DNA of 64,000 bases, taken from Candidatus Bipolaricaulota bacterium (GTDB taxonomy: Bacteria; Bipolaricaulota; Bipolaricaulia; Bipolaricaulales; Bipolaricaulaceae). This document shows, piece by piece, positions 7,503 through 14,898 of the stretch. Location: contig JALHJZ010000001.1 of NCBI GenBank assembly GCA_022838705.1, positions 664,689-728,688 on the forward strand. Reading direction: 5' to 3'. The position numbers and the translations under genes are program-made. Numbering within the stretch: the stretch's first letter is position 1; every line of letters begins with the position of its first letter. The notes under the pieces were generated by a model. The model saw only the letters and a program-made list of their open reading frames with translations, ran no database searches and had not been told where the DNA came from.

Positions 7503-8817
7503 CCCCTCTCGCACCGCGGGCGGTGGGCGAGGAGAGGAGGCGCACGAGGTGGGCGGCCAGCCCGTCGGCGGCCAGGGAGAACGGCCGCTCTCTGGCGAAC
7601 TGCCGGGCGGCCTCGCCCATCCGCGGGAGCTCCTCCCGCTGCGCGAGGAACTCGCTTAGGCCCTGATACAGGGACTCAGGCCGCGCGGGAACGACGCGCC
7701 CGAACTCGGGCCGCACGAGATCGCGCGCCGAACGGTGGTCGGTGGTGAGGACGGGGAGGCCGGCGGCGAGGGCCTCCATGAGGGTCAGCCCGTAGCTCTC
7801 ATGGCGGGATGGGAACACGTAGAGGTCGCCCAGGCGGAAGAAGGCGTGCTTCACTGCCCCGGAGACGTAGCCCGGGAAGTGGACCTCCACCTTCCGCAGG
7901 CCCCGCGCGAGCCGGTGCAGGGTGCGCAGGTAGCTTGTCCCGTGCATGTAGGCTGCGCTCCCGCAGATGAGGACGAGGAGCTCGCCCCCGCCTCGCCGTT
8001 CCCAGAGCCGCAGCGCCTGGAGGAGGAGGTCTTGCCCCTTCTCCGGCGAGATCCGGGACAGGGTGAGGAGCACCGGTCGGCCCCCGGGCTCGTAGCGCCG
8101 TTCGAGCTCCGCTTGCGCCTCTTCGAAATCGGGGGGGTCGGGTGCGATGATCGTCCCCCACGGGAGGGCGAGGGTGTCGTCCTGCGTCCGCCAGGGGTAG
8201 GCGGCCGTGAGGATCTCCGCCATCCGCGGGGAGGGGACGACCAACAGGTCGCAGTGCCGGGCGCAGGCCTCTTGCTTCCCGAACGCAAGCTTCGCGACGT
8301 CGGGGAGGAGGGGCGCGATGTGCGCTCGCGCGAGGGTCCGGTACGTCCGGGCAAGGCCCTGGGGGGACAGGTGGCCGCGAAGGTAGATCTGGGCAACGTA
8401 GTCCACCACATCGACGTGGAAGATCGCGGCCTGGCGGTAGCCCAGGGCCGCGATCTGGGCGAAGTCGCCGGCCTCGGCGATGTCGTTGTGGAGGACGCAG
8501 GCCCGCGACGGGTCAACGTCGCGCGCGAGCGAGCGCAGGAATCCGGTGACGCCGCGCTCGAACTGCCGGGAGAACCGGGCGTACTGCCGGATGGAGAGGC
8601 CGGCGGGATGGCCTTCCCCCCTCGGATCCCACGCTACCTGGCGGTACGGGATCCCCGGGAGCGGCGGCCTCTCCCCGGATCCAAGGACGAGGAACGGGAA
8701 CGGCTGCGTCTCCAGCCAGCGCCGGGCGAGGGCGATCCCCACCGCGGCCCCTCCCCCGAGGGGGACCTCGTGCGTGTCATAACCGAGGTGTGCCCCAACG
8801 AGGATGACGTGGGCCAT
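7474..8817 (-). CDS. GT4-family glycosyltransferase
   Basis: A 447-residue retaining GT-B glycosyltransferase. The N-terminal acceptor domain includes GAHLGYDTHEVPLGGGAAVGIALA. The C-terminal donor domain has LTLSRISPEKGQDLLLQAL, FPGYVSGAVKHAFFRLGDL and the E-x7-E nucleotide-sugar motif in PSRHESYGLTLMEALAAGLP. Donor and acceptor cannot be inferred. The ends are predicted cytosolic with no membrane spans, so it may attach to the membrane through a basic surface. It lies between the redox island and the sensor kinase of the hopanoid operon but is transcribed away from the latter. The gene continues past the OsmC stop on the other strand, and its last residues are low-complexity Arg/Pro/Gly. 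Confidence 0.88.
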   Translation of the reverse strand: MAHVILVGAHLGYDTHEVPLGGGAAVGIALARRWLETQPFPFLVLGSGERPPLPGIPYRQVAWDPRGEGHPAGLSIRQYARFSRQFERGVTGFLRSLARDVDPSRACVLHNDIAEAGDFAQIAALGYRQAAIFHVDVVDYVAQIYLRGHLSPQGLARTYRTLARAHIAPLLPDVAKLAFGKQEACARHCDLLVVPSPRMAEILTAAYPWRTQDDTLALPWGTIIAPDPPDFEEAQAELERRYEPGGRPVLLTLSRISPEKGQDLLLQALRLWERRGGGELLVLICGSAAYMHGTSYLRTLHRLARGLRKVEVHFPGYVSGAVKHAFFRLGDLYVFPSRHESYGLTLMEALAAGLPVLTTDHRSARDLVRPEFGRVVPARPESLYQGLSEFLAQREELPRMGEAARQFARERPFSLAADGLAAHLVRLLSSPTARGARGATGGPRPRP

Positions 8818-8924
8818 GCGGGAGACGCTACTGCCTCCGCCGGGGACGGGGTATCGGGAGATCGGACAACCCCCCGACGTTGGCGAGCCTCGCGCCCCCC
8901 CGGACCATGTGCGGAGCGTAGCGT

Positions 8925-8930
8925 TACAAT
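8925..8930 (+). promoter_or_regulatory. -10-like element TACAAT before the sensor kinase / hopanoid operon
   Basis: TACAAT ends 12 nt before the kinase ATG, and no purine-rich ribosome site lies between. A poor -35 (CGGACC) is 18 nt upstream. This is the only promoter candidate seen ahead of the 11-gene run. Confidence 0.4.
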
Positions 8931-8942
8931 CCTCTCCAGCCG

Positions 8943-10151
8943 ATGAACCCAGTGATCGAAGGGCGGGAGCTTGGGGAAATGCGGGCGATCGTGGACCGGA
9001 CGTTCCTCGTCCGCCGCGTCACGCTCTCGGTGTTCTGCGCGGTCACGTTGATCGTGCTGGGCATGCCGGGCTTCCCGTTCAACCCCGTATTCGCCGTCCC
9101 ATTCGCGTGGCTCCTCCTCACCCTGCCCTTCCAGTGGCTCCTCCGCCGCCAGCGGACCCTCCGTTCGCTTCAGAACGTGCACGCTGCGTTCCTGGCCCTG
9201 GAGAGCGTGCTCGTGACCTACCTCATCCACCGGCTGGGAGGTGTGGCGTGGGTGGGGATCCTGTTCTACCTATTCACCGTGATCTACGCGAACTTTTTTC
9301 TCCCCCCGCTGGCGGGATATGTGGTGACCGGCCTCGCCCTGCTCGGGTTCGCCCTCGTTGCCGTGCTGGAGATGGTGGGCCTCATCCCGCACTACCTCCC
9401 GTTTCGGGGGGATGTGCCCCCTCACCGCGATCCGGTGCGGGTTGTGGCGACCGTCCTCGTGGGCGGGGTCGGGTTCTACGCGGTGCTGGCGTTCACGGTG
9501 CGGGCGTTCGCCACGATGTACGAGGAGCGGCGACGGGCCTTGGCTGAGCTCTCCGCGCGGCTCCTCACAGCCCGCGAGGAGGAGCGGGTGAGGATCGCCC
9601 GGAGGCTGCACGACGAGCTGGGGCAGACCCTGGCCGCGGCGCGGTGGGCCCTCTCCGGCGGGGATCCGGCGGAAGCGGAGCGGCTCCTCAGCCTGAGCGT
9701 GGACGGGGTGCGGTCCCTGGCACGGGAGCTACGGCCTCCCCTCCTCGATGAGCTCGGCCTCGGCCCGGCGTTGGAGGCGCTGGCGGAGAGCTGCGCGGCC
9801 TCGACGGGGATCGCGGTCGAGGTGGACGTCCCGCCGGGGAGGTTCCCCCCCGAGGTGGAGACGGCAGCGTACCGCGTGGTCCAGGAGGCGCTGGAGAACG
9901 CACAGCGCCACGCCGCAGCACGGCGGGTGGAGATCCGCCTGGCGCGAACCCGGGGGGGGATCGTGGGCGAGGTGACCGACGACGGGCAGGGGTTCGATCC
10001 GGAGCGGGCCGGGTCAGGGTTGGGCCTGTCTGGGATGAAGGAGTGGGTGGGCCTCCTCGGCGGGGGGCTCCGCGTGCGCTCCAGGCCGGGGAAGGGGACG
10101 CACGTCACGTTTTCAATTCCGTGCCATGATCCGCGCCCTGATCGTGGATGA
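8943..10151 (+). CDS. NarL-type membrane sensor histidine kinase
   Basis: A 402-residue kinase with an N-terminal membrane domain of about five or six helices (residues about 25-190), suggesting that it senses a membrane-embedded or lipid-related cue. This leads to a HisKA_3 domain with ARRLHDELGQTL (His223). The HATPase domain carries VVQEALENAQRHA (N-box), DDGQGFDPE and GSGLGLSGMKEWVGLLGG. It opens the long plus-strand unit and overlaps the first LuxR-type response regulator by 26 nt, which pairs them. Its position upstream of isoprenoid and hopanoid genes suggests a regulatory link with membrane lipid composition; that is inference from context only. Confidence 0.9.
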   Translation: MNPVIEGRELGEMRAIVDRTFLVRRVTLSVFCAVTLIVLGMPGFPFNPVFAVPFAWLLLTLPFQWLLRRQRTLRSLQNVHAAFLALESVLVTYLIHRLGGVAWVGILFYLFTVIYANFFLPPLAGYVVTGLALLGFALVAVLEMVGLIPHYLPFRGDVPPHRDPVRVVATVLVGGVGFYAVLAFTVRAFATMYEERRRALAELSARLLTAREEERVRIARRLHDELGQTLAAARWALSGGDPAEAERLLSLSVDGVRSLARELRPPLLDELGLGPALEALAESCAASTGIAVEVDVPPGRFPPEVETAAYRVVQEALENAQRHAAARRVEIRLARTRGGIVGEVTDDGQGFDPERAGSGLGLSGMKEWVGLLGGGLRVRSRPGKGTHVTFSIPCHDPRPDRG

Positions 10152-10692
10152 TCACCCGCTCGTGCGGGAGGGCCTCGCCCGCCTCCTCGCCGGGCAGGGG
10201 ATCTCCGTCGTCGGGCTCGCCGCCGATGGAGAGGAGGGGATCCGCCTCGCTCGGAGCGAGAGGCCGGACCTCGTCCTGTGGGACCTCGCCATGCCCGGGG
10301 GCGGGCTTGCCGGCCTGGCCCGGCTAAAGGAGGCCGCCCCTCAGTCCCGCATCCTCGCCGTCACCGCCCTCGACGACCCGTGGCTGGGAAGGGAGGCGGC
10401 GCGGGCGGGGGCGGACGGGTTCCTCTCGAAGGCGGCCTCCCCCGACGAGCTGCGGGGGGCGATCGAGGACTGCCTCCGCGGCCGGGGGCCGTTCCCCGCC
10501 GCCTGTGACCTCTCCCCCCGCGAGGAAGAGGTGTTCCGCCTCGTCGCGGCCGGGCTCCCCAACCGCGAGGTCGCCCGTGCGCTCGGGATCTCGGTGAAGA
10601 CGGTGGAGTCCCACCTCGAAGGGCTGAAGGTGAAGCTGGGGTGCCGGACCACGGCCGAGCTTCGGGCCCGCGCCCTGCAGCGGGGAGGATAG
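10126..10692 (+). CDS. LuxR/NarL-type response regulator (first of two)
   Basis: A 188-residue regulator with a receiver domain (IVDDHPLVREGLARLLAGQG) and phospho-acceptor Asp53 in LVLWDLAMPGGG. A short linker leads to a LuxR HTH: LSPREEEVFRLVAAGLPNREVARALGISVKTVESHL. It overlaps the kinase gene, so it is the natural cognate partner. The receiver is slightly shorter than usual. A second, different regulator follows 41 nt downstream. Confidence 0.92.
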   Translation: MIRALIVDDHPLVREGLARLLAGQGISVVGLAADGEEGIRLARSERPDLVLWDLAMPGGGLAGLARLKEAAPQSRILAVTALDDPWLGREAARAGADGFLSKAASPDELRGAIEDCLRGRGPFPAACDLSPREEEVFRLVAAGLPNREVARALGISVKTVESHLEGLKVKLGCRTTAELRARALQRGG

Positions 10693-10733
10693 TGCGCTCC
10701 CCCGATCGCCCCCGCGCGGGGCCTTCCCGTACG

Positions 10734-11354
10734 ATGGTCCCCGTGAGGACAGTGATCGTGGACGACCATACCCTCGTTCGGGAGGGGATCGCCCGGATCC
10801 TGACCGAGGCCGGGTTCGAGGTGGTGGGCCAAGCGGCGTCGGGTCGGGAGGGGTGGCGGCTCGTCCGGGACACCTCGCCCGATGTGGCGATCCTGGACGC
10901 GGCCCTGCCCGAGCTGTCCGGGGTCGATCTCTGCCGCCGGCTGAGGCGGCGCGGGGTGGTGGTGGTCGTGCTCTCGATGTTCGACGACCCGGCGTGGCGG
11001 GCCGAGGCAGCGCGGGCCGGGGCAGCGGCATACGTGCTGAAGGGCGACCCGCCCGTTTCCCTCGTGGATGCCGTCCGCCGCGCGGCCCGCGGGGAGGTCC
11101 TCCTGCCCCCGCCTCCGCCGGATGCGTCCTCGCTCACCGCCCGCGAGCGGGAGGTGGTGCAGCTCGTCGCTGAGGGGAAGAAGACGTCGGAGATCGCCCA
11201 TCTCCTCTCGCGGTCCGTGGCCACGGTCCGGGCGCACAAGGCATCGGCGATGCGCAAGCTCGGTGCGCACACCACCGCCGCCCTCGTCCGCACAGCGCTC
11301 GACCGGGGGCTCGTCTGCATCCCGAACTACGAGGGGGGCCATGAACATCCTTGA
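10734..11354 (+). CDS. LuxR/NarL-type response regulator (second of two)
   Basis: A 206-residue regulator with receiver residues IVDDHTLVREGIARILTEAG and phospho-acceptor Asp55 in DVAILDAALPELSG. The HTH is LTAREREVVQLVAEGKKTSEIAHLLSRSVATVRAHK. ATG 10734 is chosen (MVPVRTVIVDD); GTG 10743 is an equally good alternative. It overlaps the polyprenyl synthase gene by 14 nt, tying regulation to isoprenoid synthesis. No second kinase is nearby, so both regulators may share the upstream sensor, or this one may have another input. Confidence 0.9.
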   Translation: MVPVRTVIVDDHTLVREGIARILTEAGFEVVGQAASGREGWRLVRDTSPDVAILDAALPELSGVDLCRRLRRRGVVVVVLSMFDDPAWRAEAARAGAAAYVLKGDPPVSLVDAVRRAARGEVLLPPPPPDASSLTAREREVVQLVAEGKKTSEIAHLLSRSVATVRAHKASAMRKLGAHTTAALVRTALDRGLVCIPNYEGGHEHP

Positions 11355-12309
11355 ACGGTACCGAACCGAGATCGCGTCCTCCCTCGCCGCGGTCGTGCCT
11401 GAAGAGGGGATCCTGAGGCAGCTCATCGGCTACCCCCTCGGGCTCGTGGAGGCCGATGGCGGGCCAGGCCCGGGGATCGGGGGGAAGCTCCTTCGCCCAT
11501 CCCTCGTGTGCTTCGCCTGCGAGGCGCTGGGGGAGGAGCCGGAGGGAGCCCTTCCCCTCGCGACGGCGATCGAGCTCGTCCACACCTTCTCCCTTGTCCA
11601 CGATGACATCGTGGATGGGGATCGGGTCCGCCGGGGTCGGCCCACGGCGTGGGTGGTCCTCGGCGAGCACCAAGCGATCCATGCCGGGGATGGCCTCCTC
11701 GCCCTCGCCTTCCGCACCGCGGCCCAGGCGGACATCCCCGCGGAGGGGGTGGCGCGCGCGGTCGCTTCCCTCGCCGCCGCCACGGTGGCGATGGTCGGGG
11801 GGCAAGCCCGCGACCTGGAGCTCGAGGGGGCGTGCGCGGGGACGGACCTGTACCTGGAGATGGCCCGTGGCAAGACGGGGGCCCTTCTCGGGTGCGCCCT
11901 CGAGCTGGGGGCGATCGCGGCCCGCCGCCCCGACCTCGCCCTCGCCCACCGTGCGACCGGGGAGGCCCTGGGGGTGGCGTTCCAGCTGCGGGATGATTGG
12001 CTTGGCCTGTGGGGCGATCCGCGCGCGATTGGGAAGGCGGTGGGGGCGGACCTCGTCCGGGGGAAGCGCTCGTTCCCGATCGCGTGGGCGCTGGAGCGGG
12101 ATCCCTCTTTTCCCACCCTCCTCGACGAGGGGACCCCGGACGAGGCCCGGGCGCGCCTGGCCGAGCTTGGGGCGGACGAGGCGACCGCCGCCCGGGCGGA
12201 ACAGCTGCTCGCTCGGGCTGAGGAGAGGGCGGGAACCCTCCCCTGGCCGGACTGGGCAAGGGCGGCGTTCCGGGACCTCTGTCGTGGGCTCGCTGCCCGG
12301 GTGAGATGA
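11341..12309 (+). CDS. Polyprenyl diphosphate synthase
   Basis: A 322-residue trans-isoprenyl diphosphate synthase that condenses isopentenyl diphosphate with allylic diphosphates. The first aspartate-rich motif is DDIVD (residues 88-92) in TFSLVHDDIVDGDRVRRG. The second is DDWLG in LRDDWLGLWGD (218-222), a DDxxG variant seen in several bacterial short- to medium-chain enzymes. The Mg-binding GGQARDLE and KTG motifs are also present. Chain length (farnesyl or geranylgeranyl) cannot be fixed from sequence; in this operon a farnesyl product feeding squalene is the simplest reading. The upstream start is limited by the overlap with the regulator gene, and hpnH begins 4 nt before its stop. Confidence 0.9.
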   Translation: MNILERYRTEIASSLAAVVPEEGILRQLIGYPLGLVEADGGPGPGIGGKLLRPSLVCFACEALGEEPEGALPLATAIELVHTFSLVHDDIVDGDRVRRGRPTAWVVLGEHQAIHAGDGLLALAFRTAAQADIPAEGVARAVASLAAATVAMVGGQARDLELEGACAGTDLYLEMARGKTGALLGCALELGAIAARRPDLALAHRATGEALGVAFQLRDDWLGLWGDPRAIGKAVGADLVRGKRSFPIAWALERDPSFPTLLDEGTPDEARARLAELGADEATAARAEQLLARAEERAGTLPWPDWARAAFRDLCRGLAARVR

Positions 12310-13298
12310 GCCGCCCCCTGGCAATGACGGTGGAACTGGCCCGGTACCTCCTCCCCCGCCGGAGCTGGCCGGGGAAGGGCCGCCTGTTCCCGATGGTCCT
12401 CATGCTCGAGCCCCTCGAGGCCTGCAACCTGCGCTGCGCGGGGTGCGGCCGGGTGCGCGAATACACTGGCGTCATGGATCGCCTCATGCCGGTCGAGGAG
12501 GCGTTGGACGTGGCCCACCGCGCCGGGGCTCCCGTCGTGTCCGTCTCCGGTGGGGAACCCCTCCTCCATCCCCAGATCGCGGACATCGTTGACGGGCTCA
12601 TTGGGCAGGGGCGATGGATCTTCCTGTGCACGAACGGCCTCCTCCTTCGGAGATCCCTCCCCCGATTCCGGCCCGACAAGCGGCTGTGCTTCGTTGTCCA
12701 CCTCGACGGTACGGCCCGCGTCCACGACGAGGTGACGGGCCGCCCCGGGGCCTATGCGGAGGCAGTGGCGGCGATCGCGGCCGCCCGTGAGAAGGGGTTC
12801 CGGGTGGCGACGAACACGACCGCGTTCCACGGCTCCGATCCCGCGGACCTCCACGGTCTCTTCCGCACCCTGGCGGGGCTGGGGGTGGAGGGGATCATGC
12901 TCTCCCCGGGCTACGCCTACGAGCAGGTGCCGGAGCGGGAGCTCTTCCTCAAGCGGGAGGAGGCGGTGCGCGTGTTTCGGGAGATCCTCGATGGGGGGAA
13001 GTTCCCATTCTACGATAACCCCCTGTTCCTCGACTTCCTGCGGGGGGAAGTGACCTACCCCTGCGCGGCGTGGGCCATCCCCACCTATACGGTCCTCGGA
13101 TGGCGGGTCCCCTGTTACCTCATCGCCGACCGGCACACGCCCGACCTCGGGGAGGTCCTCGATCCCGAGCTGTGGGCCCACTACGGGCCGGGGAACGACC
13201 CCCGCTGCGCGGGGTGCATGCTCCATGCCGGCTTTGAGCCGGCGAGCGTGTTTGATCTCCTCTCCCACCCGTGGAAACTCCTCCGGAGGGGGCGATGA
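12306..13298 (+). CDS. hpnH: Radical SAM adenosylhopane synthase HpnH
   Basis: A 330-residue radical SAM enzyme that joins the 5'-deoxyadenosyl group to diploptene, giving adenosylhopane, the first step of hopanoid side-chain elongation. The 4Fe-4S cluster motif is C40-x3-C44-x2-C47 in LEACNLRCAGCGRV. Downstream lie VSGGEPLLHP (SAM contact), FLCTNGLLL, FVVHLDGT and an auxiliary cysteine pair, DPRCAGCML. Length and motif order match HpnH rather than other SAM families. Its start overlaps the polyprenyl synthase stop (ATGA), and its own stop overlaps the hpnG ATG. Confidence 0.88.
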   Translation: MSRPLAMTVELARYLLPRRSWPGKGRLFPMVLMLEPLEACNLRCAGCGRVREYTGVMDRLMPVEEALDVAHRAGAPVVSVSGGEPLLHPQIADIVDGLIGQGRWIFLCTNGLLLRRSLPRFRPDKRLCFVVHLDGTARVHDEVTGRPGAYAEAVAAIAAAREKGFRVATNTTAFHGSDPADLHGLFRTLAGLGVEGIMLSPGYAYEQVPERELFLKREEAVRVFREILDGGKFPFYDNPLFLDFLRGEVTYPCAAWAIPTYTVLGWRVPCYLIADRHTPDLGEVLDPELWAHYGPGNDPRCAGCMLHAGFEPASVFDLLSHPWKLLRRGR

Positions 13299-13849
13299 TC
13301 CTCACTGTGGCCGCGTTGAGGACGGAACTCCTCTTCACCCCCCGCCCTCGGCTGCGGGTGGGGGTGGGGGCCGGAGGGAGGGGCCGGGTTGGCGCGTGGT
13401 TGAGGGAGCGCCGTCCGGCAGGGGCCCTCGTCATTGGGTTCTCCGGCGCGACCCACGCCTCCCTGGGCGCGGGGTCGCTCGTCCTCGCGGAGGGCATCGT
13501 GTCCGATGGCCGCGATCCGATCCCGCTCGACCGTGCGCTCGTTGTGCGCGCGCGGAGGGAGCTCCCGGGCGCTACCGTGGGGGCTGTGGCCACCGTGGCG
13601 CAGCCCGCCGACCCGGCGGAGAAGGCCCGCCTCGGGCTCGATGCCCTGGCGGTGGACATGGAATCGGCCCACCTTGCCGAGGAGTTCGCCGGCCGGGGGA
13701 TCCCGTTCCTCGTGGTGAGGGTCATCCTCGACGAGCTGTGGGAGGACGTAGCGCAGTTCCCCGTCCGGTGGACGGGACGGGCGGTCGCCGCGGCGCGGAA
13801 GTTAGGCCAGGCCGCGTCCGCACTGGGCCCGATCCTGGAGGGGCGATGA
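13295..13849 (+). CDS. hpnG: Nucleoside phosphorylase HpnG (adenosylhopane phosphorylase)
   Basis: A 184-residue member of the PNP/MTAP phosphorylase superfamily. The signature VDMESAHLAEEF (about 121-132) carries the ribose-contacting Met-Glu pair, and SGATHASLGAG resembles the phosphate site. In hopanoid clusters this family cleaves adenine from adenosylhopane to give ribosylhopane. It is shorter than typical MTA/SAH nucleosidases (about 230 aa), as expected for HpnG. ATGA overlaps link it to hpnH before it and ispG after it. A generic MTA phosphorylase is the alternative, but the context favours HpnG. Confidence 0.82.
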   Translation: MILTVAALRTELLFTPRPRLRVGVGAGGRGRVGAWLRERRPAGALVIGFSGATHASLGAGSLVLAEGIVSDGRDPIPLDRALVVRARRELPGATVGAVATVAQPADPAEKARLGLDALAVDMESAHLAEEFAGRGIPFLVVRVILDELWEDVAQFPVRWTGRAVAAARKLGQAASALGPILEGR

Positions 13850-14898
13850 CCCGCGTCGTCCGGGCGGGCGAGGTCGCGATCGGGGGTGGGAATCCCATCG
13901 TGGTCCAGTCCATGACCACCACCGACACCCAGGACGTCCAGGCCACGGTGGCCCAGATCTCGGCCCTGGCGCGGGCCGGCTGCGAGCTGGTGCGGGTCGC
14001 TGTCCCCGATATGGCTGCAGCCCACGCCATCCGGGAGATCAAGAAGGAGGCGAGCCTCCCCCTCGCCGCCGACATCCACTACGACCACCGGCTGGCCCTG
14101 GCCGCCTTGGCGGCCGGGGCGGACAAGCTCCGCCTCAACCCGGGGAACATCCGCGACCCAGAGAAGATCCGGGAGGTGGCCGCGGCCGCCGCGGACAAGA
14201 GAGTACCGATAAGGATCGGGGTGAACGCCGGCTCCCTCGACGAGAGATTTCTGAAACGAGGGGAGGTCACCCCGGAGGGGATGGCCGAGGCCGCCCTGTG
14301 GGAGGTCTCCCTATTGGAAGGGACAGGGTTCCGGGACATCGTCATCTCCCTCAAGGCGCATGATGTGCCGCTCACGGTGGAGGCCAACTACCTCGTGGCG
14401 AAGGAGGGGAATTGGCCGCTGCACCTCGGGATCACCGAGGCGGGGACGGAGTGGGAAGGGGCGATCCGCTCTGCGGTCGGGATCGGGATCCTCCTCGCGC
14501 AGGGGATCGGGGACACGGTCAGGGTCTCCCTCCCCGGGGATCCGGTGCGGGAGGTGGAGGCAGCGTGGGAGATCCTGAAATCCCTGGGGCTCCGAAACCG
14601 CGGCCCCTCCTACGTGGTCTGCCCCACCTGCGGCCGGACCGGGATCGACGTCGCCGGGATCGCCGCGGCGGTGCGGAAGGCCCTATCTGATGTCGCTGAG
14701 CCAGTCTCCATCGCCATCATGGGCTGCCCGGTGAACGGCCTCGGCGAGGTGGGGCGGGCGGACTTCGGGATTTTGGGCGGCAAGGGCTACGGGACGGTGT
14801 ACGCCCACGGGGAGGTCGTCCTCCCCAGAGTCCCGGAGGAGAAGTTGGTGGAGGAGCTCGTGCGGGTCGTACTTGGGGGGGCGAGGGCACGTGCCTGA
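13846..14898 (+). CDS. ispG: 4-hydroxy-3-methylbut-2-enyl diphosphate synthase IspG
   Basis: A 350-residue 4Fe-4S enzyme of the methylerythritol phosphate (MEP) pathway; it makes HMBPP from the cyclic diphosphate. The N-terminal TIM barrel starts with GGGNPIVVQSMTTTDTQDV and contains PLAADIHYDH and KLRLNPGNI. The C-terminal cluster domain has CPTCGRTGID and the third cysteine in IMGCPVNGLGEVGRADFG. ATG 13846 overlaps the hpnG stop. Placing ispG inside a hopanoid operon couples precursor supply to cyclisation; its partner ispH lies two genes downstream. Confidence 0.97.
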   Translation: MTRVVRAGEVAIGGGNPIVVQSMTTTDTQDVQATVAQISALARAGCELVRVAVPDMAAAHAIREIKKEASLPLAADIHYDHRLALAALAAGADKLRLNPGNIRDPEKIREVAAAAADKRVPIRIGVNAGSLDERFLKRGEVTPEGMAEAALWEVSLLEGTGFRDIVISLKAHDVPLTVEANYLVAKEGNWPLHLGITEAGTEWEGAIRSAVGIGILLAQGIGDTVRVSLPGDPVREVEAAWEILKSLGLRNRGPSYVVCPTCGRTGIDVAGIAAAVRKALSDVAEPVSIAIMGCPVNGLGEVGRADFGILGGKGYGTVYAHGEVVLPRVPEEKLVEELVRVVLGGARARA

